In this document: in pieces, positions 1 through 5,831 of the stretch
Layout: each line of letters starts with the position of its first letter
Numbering within the stretch: position 1 is the first letter of the stretch
Origin: Pseudomonadota bacterium
GTDB taxonomy: Bacteria > Pseudomonadota > Gammaproteobacteria > DAOUQR01
Direction: 5' to 3'
NCBI GenBank assembly: GCA_030625525.1
Contig: DAOUQR010000082.1
Coordinates: 1-6,011 of the forward strand
DNA length: 6,011 nucleotides
Made by a program: the position numbers and the translations under genes
Notes under the pieces: model-generated
The model's input: the letters and a program-made list of their open reading frames with translations, nothing else
What the model was told of the DNA's origin: nothing
Database searches by the model: none

Positions 1-1110
1 TTTGCTATTGGAATTATGCCTTATATTTCTGCTTCTATTATCATTCAATTGTTTTCATCAGTTTCCCCCAAACTTGCTGAATTGAAAAAAGAAGGTGAGT
101 CAGGTCGCCGTAAAATTAATCAATATACACGTTATGGAACATTGTTTATTGCAATAATCCAATCTAGCGGGATGGCTTATTCTCTTGTGGTTGGACATAT
201 AGCCTTGTTCAGCGGACCCATTTACTATTTTACAACCGTGATGACATTAGTTACGGGAACAATGTTTTTGATGTGGCTGGGTGAACAAATGACTGAGCGA
301 GGTATTGGTAACGGTATCTCCATGATTATTTTCGCCGGGATTGTATCAAGACTGCCAGCAGCGATTGGTCAAGTTTTTGAGCAAGTCAGACAGGGCACAC
401 TACAGCCTTTGTCATTATTATTTATTATAACAATTATGTTAGTTGTGACAGGTTTTGTTGTCTATGTAGAGCGTGCTCAACGTCGCATTAAAGTAAACTA
501 CGCACAACGAACACAAGGTAAGCGTGTTTATGCTGCACAAAGCAGTCATTTACCCTTAAAAATTAACGTATCAGGTGTTATTCCACCCATTTTTGCATCG
601 GCAATCATTCTTTTACCGGCTACGTTGGCCTCTTTTTTCGGTCGCGCACCAGGAATGCAATGGTTAGGTGATTTAGGTACAGCAATGCAATGGGGATCAC
701 CACTTTACTCTCTCATGTATGCAAGTTTTATAGTTTTCTTTGCTTTCTTTTACGCGGCATTAGTGTTTAACCCGAAAGAAACGGCAGAGAATTTGAAGAA
801 ATCAGGTGCGTTTGTTCCAGGTATAAGGCCGGGTGAACAAACGGCAAAATATATCGATAATGTAATGACTCGATTGACTTTAGTGGGAGCTGTATATTTA
901 GTCTTTGTTTGCTTACTCCCTGAATTCTTAATGTCAACGTGGCATGTTCCGTTCTACTTTGGTGGAACGTCATTACTGATTATAGTTGTTGTATTGATGG
1001 ATTTTATGGCGCAAGTACAAGCGCATCTTATGTCTCATCAATATGAATCACTCATGAAAAAGGCAAGCCTCAAAGGCCCTGGCAATGGCTTTGGTGGCAT
1101 GCATACTTAG
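1..1110 (+). CDS. secY: Protein translocase subunit SecY, 5'-truncated by window edge
   Basis: SecY is the channel-forming subunit of the SecYEG translocon in the inner membrane, which exports unfolded proteins and inserts membrane proteins. The reading frame is open from base 1 ([12 protein letters not shown]) and gives 369 residues. Against the usual ~440, about 70-75 N-terminal residues, including TM1, lie outside the window. Visible family landmarks are [16 protein letters not shown], the [14 protein letters not shown] loop after TM4, VNYAQR and [11 protein letters not shown], and the cytoplasmic C5 loop [18 protein letters not shown]. The conserved arginine of GIRPG (codon 826-828) is needed for SecA-driven translocation in E. 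coli. The C-terminus ([11 protein letters not shown]) is slightly longer than in E. coli. It is followed after 16 bases by rpmJ, the usual spc operon end. Identity is near certain; the ATG at base 16 is an internal Met, not the start. Confidence 0.98.
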   Translation, partial: FAIGIMPYISASIIIQLFSSVSPKLAELKKEGESGRRKINQYTRYGTLFIAIIQSSGMAYSLVVGHIALFSGPIYYFTTVMTLVTGTMFLMWLGEQMTERGIGNGISMIIFAGIVSRLPAAIGQVFEQVRQGTLQPLSLLFIITIMLVVTGFVVYVERAQRRIKVNYAQRTQGKRVYAAQSSHLPLKINVSGVIPPIFASAIILLPATLASFFGRAPGMQWLGDLGTAMQWGSPLYSLMYASFIVFFAFFYAALVFNPKETAENLKKSGAFVPGIRPGEQTAKYIDNVMTRLTLVGAVYLVFVCLLPEFLMSTWHVPFYFGGTSLLIIVVVLMDFMAQVQAHLMSHQYESLMKKASLKGPGNGFGGMHT

Positions 1111-1126
1111 ACTTTGGAGCAGAATT

Positions 1127-1240
1127 ATGAAAGTAGCAGCATCCGTAAAAAAAATGTGTCGTTATTGCAAAGTGATCAAACGAAAGCGTGTTGTTCGCGT
1201 GATATGCAAGGACCCTAAACATAAGCAGCGCCAAGGTTAG
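1127..1240 (+). CDS. rpmJ: 50S ribosomal protein L36 (bL36)
   Basis: L36 is the smallest large-subunit protein and binds 23S rRNA through a zinc ribbon. This 37-residue reading frame begins [15 protein letters not shown] and ends [10 protein letters not shown], matching the family in length and at both ends. The zinc ligands C11, C14, C27 and H32 are all present, so this is the zinc-binding type, unlike the Cys-less paralogue found in some genomes. It lacks the one-residue insertion of the E. coli protein (38 residues). A GGAG Shine-Dalgarno at 1116-1119 lies 7 bases before the ATG. The position directly after secY and ahead of rpsM is the classical spc/alpha junction. Confidence 0.97.
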   Translation: MKVAASVKKMCRYCKVIKRKRVVRVICKDPKHKQRQG

Positions 1241-1247
1241 AAACTGC

Positions 1248-1276
1248 TTGATATTCCCTCGAAACTGCGGTATTCT
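1248..1276 (+). promoter_or_regulatory. Candidate sigma70 promoter for the alpha operon
   Basis: TTGATA at 1248-1253 (5 of 6 to consensus) and TATTCT at 1271-1276 (4 of 6) are separated by exactly 17 bases, in the gap between rpmJ and rpsM. A start near 1283 would give a leader of about 55 bases before rpsM. E. coli has its alpha operon promoter at the same place, which supports the call. The -10 match is modest and there is no terminator after rpmJ, so read-through from the spc operon is equally possible. Confidence 0.45.
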
Positions 1277-1345
1277 CACGCGCCTTTTTGCTGGAATTGT
1301 ATTTTAAATGACTAATAACTATTCGGAGTTTTGTTAAATGGCTCG
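1253..1345 (+). promoter_or_regulatory. Possible S4-binding translational leader of the alpha operon
   Basis: In E. coli, S4 represses this operon by binding an mRNA pseudoknot that spans the rpsM leader and start codon. The 97-base gap here is in the right place. ATTCC (1253-1257) can pair with GGAAT (1293-1297), followed by an AU-rich spacer and then the rpsM Shine-Dalgarno CGGAG (1324-1328), in the same general order as in E. coli. A short AACT/AGTT pairing (1317-1320 with 1327-1330) could partly cover the Shine-Dalgarno. I could not find a clean equivalent of the helix that pairs with the E. coli start region. If transcription starts near 1283, the first arm would be absent from that transcript. 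Weak call based on position and partial structure. Confidence 0.3.
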
Positions 1346-1688
1346 TATTGCAGGAATTAATATTCCAGATGATAAACATGCAGTTATCTCACTGACCTAT
1401 ATTTATGGTATTGGTCGTACAACTGCTAAAAACGTATGTGAAGCAGCGAAAATTGCAACAGATAAAAAAATGTCAGAATTGGTTGAGACTGAGCTCGAAG
1501 CTATTCGTGAACAAGTTGCTAAAATTGCTGTTGAAGGTGATTTAAGACGTGAAGTTAACATGAACTTAAAGCGGCTAATGGATCTCGGTTGTTACCGTGG
1601 TATTCGACATCGCCGTGGATTACCTGTTCGTGGTCAACGCACTAAGACAAATGCACGCACGCGCAAAGGGCGTCGTGGCCGTAAATAG
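1338..1688 (+). CDS. rpsM: 30S ribosomal protein S13 (uS13)
   Basis: S13 sits in the head of the small subunit, contacts 16S rRNA and the P-site tRNA, and forms bridges to the large subunit. The 116-residue protein begins [10 protein letters not shown] and carries the helix-two-turn-helix [14 protein letters not shown], the block [19 protein letters not shown], and the signature [20 protein letters not shown]. Its basic tail ends TRKGRRGRK, about two residues shorter than in E. coli (118). CGGAG at 1324-1328 supports the ATG start, with a 9-base spacer. It is the first gene of the alpha operon, and S4 feedback acts at its translation start in E. coli. Confidence 0.98.
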   Translation: MARIAGINIPDDKHAVISLTYIYGIGRTTAKNVCEAAKIATDKKMSELVETELEAIREQVAKIAVEGDLRREVNMNLKRLMDLGCYRGIRHRRGLPVRGQRTKTNARTRKGRRGRK

Positions 1689-1714
1689 TTATGTAACATA
1701 GGTGGATAGGTTTT

Positions 1715-2098
1715 ATGCCAGCAGCAAATAAAAAAGCTAAATCAAAACATATTGTGACGGACGGTATTGCACATGTACAAGCGACATTTAACAATACCAT
1801 AATCACTATTACTGATCGTCAAGGTAACGGGCTATGTTGGTCTACCGCCGGCGAAGAATTTCGTGGTTCAAGAAAAAGCACGCCATTTGCAGCTCAAAAA
1901 GCTGGTGAGCGAGTGGCTAATAAAGCTGTTGATACTTACGGAATGAAGACAGTTGACGTCATCGTCTGTGGCCCTGGCCCAGGACGTGAATCAGCTATAC
2001 GTGCACTTCAATCCGCAGGTTTGACAGTGACTTCAATTACTGACGGGACCGGTATTCCACATAATGGTTGTCGTCCACCTAAAGAAAGAAGAGTTTAA
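1715..2098 (+). CDS. rpsK: 30S ribosomal protein S11 (uS11)
   Basis: S11 lies on the platform of the small subunit and shapes the E-site mRNA path next to S7 and S18. The 127-residue product has the family pattern: a basic N-terminus ([10 protein letters not shown]), the beta region with [30 protein letters not shown], and the C-terminal block [13 protein letters not shown] followed by [20 protein letters not shown]. The PHNG asparagine is the site converted to isoaspartate in E. coli S11. The start is supported by AGGTGG at 1700-1705. A gap of 26 bases separates it from rpsM and 13 bases from rpsD. Length matches the usual ~129 residues. Confidence 0.98.
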   Translation: MPAANKKAKSKHIVTDGIAHVQATFNNTIITITDRQGNGLCWSTAGEEFRGSRKSTPFAAQKAGERVANKAVDTYGMKTVDVIVCGPGPGRESAIRALQSAGLTVTSITDGTGIPHNGCRPPKERRV

Positions 2099-2111
2099 GG
2101 GAGAGACGTTC

Positions 2112-2732
2112 ATGGCTCGAAATATTAGTCCAAGATGTAAAAAATCACGCCGCGAGGGTGAAGATTTATTATTAACTAGTGGTTTAAGACCACTCGGTAG
2201 CAAATGTAAAGCTGATGTATCTCCAGGTCAACATGGTGCTAAACGCACACGTTTATCTGAGTATGCATTACAGTTACGTGCAAAACAAAAGTTAAAGCGT
2301 ATTTATGGCTTGCTTGAAAAACAGTTCCGTAACCTTTATAAAAAGGCCTCAGGGATTAAAGGCAGTACGGGTGAAAATCTATTGCGTTTGTTAGAACAAC
2401 GCCTTGATAATATTACTTATCGTTTAGGTTTTGCCAGCACACGTGCCGAAGCTCGACAATTAGTGAGTCATGGTGCGATATTGGTTAATGGTGATCGTGT
2501 AAACATCCCTTCTTATCATATTAAGCCCGGTGATGTTGTTTCAATTCGTGCAAAAGCGCGTTCACAAGAACGTATTCAAGGTGCGATTACCTTGGCTCAA
2601 CAAAGAGAAGAATGCGAATGGATCAACGCGAACGTTAAAAATATGGAAGGATCGCTAGTGCGTCTTCCTGATTTACTCGAATTGCCTACGACATACAACG
2701 TTAACCTTGTCGTAGAGTTATACTCTAAGTAA
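2112..2732 (+). CDS. rpsD: 30S ribosomal protein S4 (uS4), alpha operon repressor
   Basis: S4 nucleates 30S assembly by binding the 5' domain of 16S rRNA and in gammaproteobacteria represses its own operon. I chose ATG 2112 because it gives [16 protein letters not shown] and exactly 206 residues, the E. coli length. GGGAG at 2099-2103, just after the rpsK stop, lies 8 bases upstream. The frame stays open further upstream, but that would overlap rpsK and add residues foreign to the family. Landmarks are [30 protein letters not shown], the S4 RNA-binding domain [21 protein letters not shown] with [11 protein letters not shown], and the terminal [10 protein letters not shown]. Only C9 and C32 are seen in the N-terminal region, so the four-cysteine zinc knuckle of Bacillus-type S4 is absent. 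The first residues (NISPR rather than the common YLGPK) are divergent. Confidence 0.97.
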   Translation: MARNISPRCKKSRREGEDLLLTSGLRPLGSKCKADVSPGQHGAKRTRLSEYALQLRAKQKLKRIYGLLEKQFRNLYKKASGIKGSTGENLLRLLEQRLDNITYRLGFASTRAEARQLVSHGAILVNGDRVNIPSYHIKPGDVVSIRAKARSQERIQGAITLAQQREECEWINANVKNMEGSLVRLPDLLELPTTYNVNLVVELYSK

Positions 2733-2748
2733 TCCATTGGAGAGAATA

Positions 2749-3756
2749 ATGACAATGTCATATAACCCAACAGACATGTTAGTACCCAATAATATTCAGG
2801 TGCAGGATACTGGTTTAAATCATTCAAAAGTGATTTTAGAACCACTCGAACGAGGCTTTGGCCATACACTTGGTAATGCTTTGCGTCGTATATTGCTATC
2901 CTCAATGCCAGGTGCTGCTATAACTGAAGTTCAAATCGAAGGTGTATTACACGAATACAGCACGATTGATGGTGTTCAAGAAGATGTGATTGATATCTTA
3001 CTTAATCTTAAAGATGTTGCGATTAAACTTCATGAAAAAGATGAGGTTACTTTAACACTTTCAAAGAAAGGTCCGGGTGTTGTTACTGCCGGAGATATTG
3101 CTCTTGATGCTGATACTGAAATTGTGAACCCAGATTTAGTCATTGCAAATCTTAATGACAAAGGTGAGCTTAAAATGTCTCTCACAGTTGTTAAAGGAAG
3201 TGGCTACGAAACGATTGAAACTCGTCGATTAGGTGAAGATGAAGAGTTTGTTGGTCAACAAATTGGTGTGTTGCGTTTAGATGCATCATTTAGTCCTGTT
3301 CGCCGCGTTAGCTATACTGTTGACAGTGCTCGAGTTGAGCAGCGTACTAACTTGGATAAACTGACTTTGGATCTTCATACGGATGGTACTTTAGATCCTG
3401 AAGAAGCCATTCGACTTTGCGCTACGATATTACAAAAACAATTAGCTGTTTTCGTTGACCTAAGCGCCGAAGAAGCTCTTAAACCTCATGAAGAAGAGCC
3501 TGAATTTGATCCTATCCTGTTACGGCCTGTTGATGATTTAGAATTGACCGTTCGTTCAGCTAACTGCCTTAAAGCAGAAAATATTTATTACATCGGTGAC
3601 CTTGTACAACGTACCGAAGTAGAGTTATTGAAAACTCCAAATCTGGGTAAAAAATCCTTGACTGAGATCAAAGATGTTCTGGGATCTCGCTCACTCTCTT
3701 TAGGTATGAAATTAGAAAATTGGCCGCCGGCTAGTTTACAAGAAAAATCAGATTAA
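2749..3756 (+). CDS. rpoA: DNA-directed RNA polymerase subunit alpha
   Basis: The alpha subunit dimerises to seed RNA polymerase assembly and contacts promoter UP elements and activators. The ATG at 2749 gives 335 residues, against 329 in E. coli, and has GGAGAG at 2739-2744 as Shine-Dalgarno. An in-frame TTG at 2737 lies inside that site and is unlikely; ATG 2755 is a weaker alternative. The N-terminal domain (about 1-240) carries [20 protein letters not shown] with R46/R47 and [13 protein letters not shown]. An acidic linker ([20 protein letters not shown]) leads to the C-terminal domain, with R269, N272 and C273 in [10 protein letters not shown] and the G300-K301-K302-S303 motif in [14 protein letters not shown]. 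These match the DNA-contacting residues R265, N268, C269, G296, K298 and S299 of E. coli (offset +4). UP-element and CRP-type contacts should therefore be preserved. Confidence 0.98.
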   Translation: MTMSYNPTDMLVPNNIQVQDTGLNHSKVILEPLERGFGHTLGNALRRILLSSMPGAAITEVQIEGVLHEYSTIDGVQEDVIDILLNLKDVAIKLHEKDEVTLTLSKKGPGVVTAGDIALDADTEIVNPDLVIANLNDKGELKMSLTVVKGSGYETIETRRLGEDEEFVGQQIGVLRLDASFSPVRRVSYTVDSARVEQRTNLDKLTLDLHTDGTLDPEEAIRLCATILQKQLAVFVDLSAEEALKPHEEEPEFDPILLRPVDDLELTVRSANCLKAENIYYIGDLVQRTEVELLKTPNLGKKSLTEIKDVLGSRSLSLGMKLENWPPASLQEKSD

Positions 3757-3773
3757 GTAAGAGGATGTAAATC

Positions 3774-4238
3774 ATGCGTCATCGCAAAGCAGGAACAACA
3801 TTTGGCCGTAAGACCAGTCACCGTATAATGATGTTTAAGCATCTAACCGATGCTCTAATTAGACACGAGCTGATTCAAACAACAGTGACTAAAGCTAAAG
3901 AACTTCGTCGATTTGCAGAGCCACTGATCACCATCAGTAAAACTGACACTGTAGAAAACCGACGTTTAGTCTTTGATCGTGTTCGCAACAAAGAAACAGT
4001 TAAAAAATTGTTTGAAGAAATTGGTCCCCGTTATAAAGAGCGACCAGGTGGGTATCTTCGTGTTTTGAAAAATGGTTATCGTGCGGGTGATAGTGCACCG
4101 ATGGCTGTTGTTGAATTGGTTGATCGCGGTACGGAAATTAAATCAAAAAAAGCAAAGCCAAAAGCGGATGCTCCTAAAATTGAAACACCAGCAGCAAATG
4201 AAGTAGCTGAAAGTGCTGAAACTAAAAGCGCAGAATAA
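3774..4238 (+). CDS. rplQ: 50S ribosomal protein L17 (bL17) with extended C-terminal tail
   Basis: L17 is a large-subunit protein near the exit side of the tunnel. The core is clear: [53 protein letters not shown] and [27 protein letters not shown], ending near residue 118. The protein is 154 residues long against 127 in E. coli. The extra length is a low-complexity tail (about 120-154) rich in Lys, Ala, Glu and Pro, turning from basic to acidic and ending ETKSAE. AAGAGGA at 3759-3765 supports the ATG start. It is the last gene of the alpha operon, with the terminator following 20 bases after its stop codon. The tail is probably disordered; its role is unknown. Confidence 0.97.
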   Translation: MRHRKAGTTFGRKTSHRIMMFKHLTDALIRHELIQTTVTKAKELRRFAEPLITISKTDTVENRRLVFDRVRNKETVKKLFEEIGPRYKERPGGYLRVLKNGYRAGDSAPMAVVELVDRGTEIKSKKAKPKADAPKIETPAANEVAESAETKSAE

Positions 4239-4257
4239 ACTGCAGCAAAATGTATTT

Positions 4258-4285
4258 AAAAACCGGGTTTATCCCGGTTTTTTTT
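4258..4285 (+). terminator. Intrinsic terminator of the alpha operon
   Basis: AACCGGG (4261-4267) pairs perfectly with CCCGGTT (4273-4279) around a five-base TTTAT loop. The stem is preceded by an A-run and followed by an uninterrupted T-run to 4285, a textbook rho-independent terminator. The A-run and T-run could extend the stem by a few A-U pairs and give some function on the opposite strand. It separates rplQ from the rhomboid gene. Confidence 0.93.
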
Positions 4286-4305
4286 ATGTTTTAAGGTAAC
4301 AAATC

Positions 4306-4914
4306 ATGTATGATTTTATTGATAGTATTCAACAGCTCATTTCAGTCTTTATCAATCACTACCAAATACCGGTAATGATCCTCGTCATACTCTGGGCAGT
4401 CCATATTCTGAACACCGTAATAGGTAAACGTCTTTCAATTCTTGGAATAATTCCAAGACGTTGGTTTGGCCTGCCAGGTATCGCATTCGCTCCTTGGCTG
4501 CATGGAGACTTTAATCACATCTTTTTTAACTCAATACCCTTATTTATTTTATTGAATTTTATGCTGGTGGGCGGTACGCATACATTTGTAGTGAGCTCGG
4601 TTTCTATTATCTTGCTGAGTGGATTTCTAACCTGGTCTTTTGCCCGTCCCGGCATTCATATTGGAGCGAGTGCTTTAATCATGGGGTATATGGGATTCTT
4701 ACTCACCAATGCCTATTTTCATTATACGATGACCTCACTTATTCTTGCGGTTTTGTGCTTATATTATTTTGCCGGCTTGTTGTTAGGTTTGCTCCCTACA
4801 GAAGTGCGTGTTTCCTGGGAAGGGCATGTGTTTGGTTTTATATCCGGCGTAACGACAGCCTTTTTTTTACCGCAACTCCTTCATTTTACATATTCTTTCC
4901 CACTTTTTTCATAA
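4306..4914 (+). CDS. Rhomboid-family intramembrane serine protease
   Basis: Rhomboids cleave transmembrane substrates within the lipid bilayer using a Ser-His dyad. This 202-residue protein has about six hydrophobic helices (near 21-39, 73-90, 93-112, 118-136, 143-163, 172-190). Helix 2 begins with WLHGDFNHIFFN, giving H66, H71 and N75 at the same spacing as H145, H150 and N154 of E. coli GlpG. The nucleophile is S122 in IGASALIMG; the residue after Ser is Ala, where GxSG is typical. The base is H174 in SWEGHVFGFISG, 52 residues from the serine (53 in GlpG). The segment PRRWFGLPGIAFAPWLHGDFNH is typical of six-helix bacterial rhomboids without a soluble domain. AAGG at 4293-4296 supports the ATG. 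It lies 20 bases after the alpha operon terminator, with no clear promoter of its own. The family call is firm; the substrate is unknown. Confidence 0.9.
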   Translation: MYDFIDSIQQLISVFINHYQIPVMILVILWAVHILNTVIGKRLSILGIIPRRWFGLPGIAFAPWLHGDFNHIFFNSIPLFILLNFMLVGGTHTFVVSSVSIILLSGFLTWSFARPGIHIGASALIMGYMGFLLTNAYFHYTMTSLILAVLCLYYFAGLLLGLLPTEVRVSWEGHVFGFISGVTTAFFLPQLLHFTYSFPLFS

Positions 4915-4926
4915 CTGGTCTATACT
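4897..4926 (+). promoter_or_regulatory. Candidate sigma70 promoter for the 97-residue gene
   Basis: TATACT (4921-4926, 5 of 6 to the -10 consensus) lies 18 bases after TTCCCA (4897-4902, 4 of 6 to the -35 consensus), at the end of the rhomboid gene. Transcription would start near 4933, giving a short leader of about 25 bases before ATG 4958. The -35 is weak and read-through from the rhomboid gene is also possible. Confidence 0.4.
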
Positions 4927-4957
4927 GAACTTGCACTTACATTAATGAGGAACCAGT

Positions 4958-5251
4958 ATGGATATTAAACAATTTTTCGTCGACGGTATCGCCAACTTAC
5001 AGTATCGTAATGGTACATTTCGCTTTGAATTAGCTAGTTATGGTCAGCCAGATAAAAGTGATGGTGCTGATAAAAATAAAGCTAAGCTCAACCGACATGC
5101 ACAAGTCGTTATGGCACCGCAGTCATTTATTCAAGTGGCTGAAACCATGCAGCGTTTTATTAAAGAAATAGAAGACAAAGGGATCATCAAATTTAACAAA
5201 CAAGATGATTCAACAGACATCGAAGACGAAGTAACAAAAGCAAAACATTAA
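4958..5251 (+). CDS. Hypothetical protein, 97 residues, small soluble
   Basis: I do not recognise this as a named gene. The reading frame has a good Shine-Dalgarno (GAGGA, 4947-4951, 6 bases before the ATG), a probable promoter and a following hairpin, so it is very likely real. The protein has no signal peptide or membrane segment. An N-terminal beta-like part (FFVDGIANLQYRNGTFRFEL) is followed by a charged linker rich in Asp and Lys (about 30-47). A segment with HAQVVMAPQ leads into an amphipathic helix (about 53-72), and the tail is charged. The order of beta strands, then V-V-M-x-P-Q and a helix, recalls the small DUF3467-type proteins, whose function is unknown. That resemblance is from memory of the pattern and is tentative. 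Nothing in the neighbourhood indicates a role. Confidence 0.8.
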   Translation: MDIKQFFVDGIANLQYRNGTFRFELASYGQPDKSDGADKNKAKLNRHAQVVMAPQSFIQVAETMQRFIKEIEDKGIIKFNKQDDSTDIEDEVTKAKH

Positions 5252-5261
5252 AATTTAATCA

Positions 5262-5295
5262 TGCTTCACGAGCATTCGCTCGTGAAGCAATTTTT
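5262..5295. terminator. Convergent intrinsic terminator, perfect 12-bp hairpin
   Basis: TGCTTCACGAGC (5262-5273) and GCTCGTGAAGCA (5278-5289) form a perfect 12-bp stem with an ATTC loop. On the plus strand a run of five T (5291-5295) follows, fitting termination of the 97-residue gene. On the minus strand the bases after the stem are only AT-rich, so termination of ssb is plausible but weaker. The position between two convergent genes, 11 bases after one stop and 13 before the other, fits a shared terminator. Confidence 0.85.
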
Positions 5296-5302
5296 ACCTC
5301 AT

Positions 5303-5776
5303 TTAGAATGGTACATCATCATCAAAGTCATCAACCGCAGCTGCAGGTTGTGATGCAGGCGCACTACTAGAGCTAGCCTTAGACGATGGTTTGGATAATC
5401 CACCCGAACTGGCTTGATTAAAGTCACCACTAGCTTCACCACGTGAATCTAACATCTGCAAATCATTACCCACGATTTCAGTGGTATAACGATCTTGACC
5501 ATCACGATCTTGCCATTTACGTGTACGCAAGCTACCTTCGATATAGACTTTAGAGCCCTTACGTAAGTATTCTCCTGCAATCTCACCTAAACGACTGAAT
5601 AAGACAACGCGATGCCATTCGGTACGTTCTTTGCGTTCACCGGATTCTTTATCACGCCAGCCTTCAGAGGTTGCAACAGATAATGTTGCAACAGCGTTGC
5701 CATTCGCGGCATAACGAACCTCAGGATCGTTACCTAAATTTCCGATGAGTATTACTTTATTAATTCCTCGAGCCAT
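5303..5776 (-). CDS. ssb: Single-stranded DNA-binding protein SSB
   Basis: SSB coats single-stranded DNA in replication, recombination and repair and recruits partner enzymes. The 157-residue protein has an OB fold at about 1-112 ([68 protein letters not shown]). W40, W54, F60 and W88 correspond to the DNA-stacking aromatics of E. coli SSB. A Ser/Ala/Pro-rich linker (about 113-147) is shorter than in E. coli and lacks its Gly/Gln repeats. The acidic tip DDFDDDVPF, which docks partner proteins, is intact. AGGAGA (bases 5784-5789, read on the minus strand) lies 7 bases before the ATG. It follows the transporter gene after 43 bases, in the same direction, so cotranscription is likely. I saw no LexA-like CTGT-N8-ACAG site in the visible upstream sequence. 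Confidence 0.98.
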   Translation of the reverse strand: MARGINKVILIGNLGNDPEVRYAANGNAVATLSVATSEGWRDKESGERKERTEWHRVVLFSRLGEIAGEYLRKGSKVYIEGSLRTRKWQDRDGQDRYTTEIVGNDLQMLDSRGEASGDFNQASSGGLSKPSSKASSSSAPASQPAAAVDDFDDDVPF

Positions 5777-5813
5777 TGATTGATCTCCTGTGTTGAGGAT
5801 TGTTTAAATGATG

Positions 5814-5831
5814 CGTTCATCAAGATGAACG
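5814..5831. repeat. Inverted repeat across the transporter stop codon
   Basis: CGTTCAT (5814-5820) and ATGAACG (5825-5831) are perfect 7-base inverted arms with a four-base CAAG loop. They span the stop codon of the minus-strand transporter gene, 38 bases before the ssb start. No T-run follows on either strand, so it does not look like an intrinsic terminator. It could be an mRNA hairpin between the two genes or a dyad for a regulator. Confidence 0.5.

Noticed and set aside
767..973. Minus-strand open frame of 68 codons inside secY
   Set aside because: It is antisense to the highly conserved SecY C5 loop region, has no family resemblance and is explained by the coding strand.
1070..1279. Minus-strand open frame of 69 codons across the secY end, rpmJ and the leader
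   Set aside because: It is antisense to rpmJ, whose 37-residue product with intact zinc ligands fully explains the region.
2064..2111. Upstream in-frame start for rpsD overlapping rpsK
   Set aside because: It would add 16 residues foreign to S4 and ignore the good Shine-Dalgarno before ATG 2112, which gives exactly the family length.
2737..2748. TTG start four codons upstream for rpoA
   Set aside because: The TTG lies within the GGAGAG Shine-Dalgarno that serves ATG 2749, so it cannot use that site.
2597..2905. Minus-strand open frame of 102 codons across the rpsD-rpoA junction
   Set aside because: It is antisense to two conserved genes and their translation signals; no recognisable protein features.
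4238..4305. A promoter for the rhomboid gene between rplQ and 4306
   Set aside because: TATGTT at 4285-4290 is a poor -10 and the -35 position falls in the terminator stem (ACCGGG) with no match to consensus.
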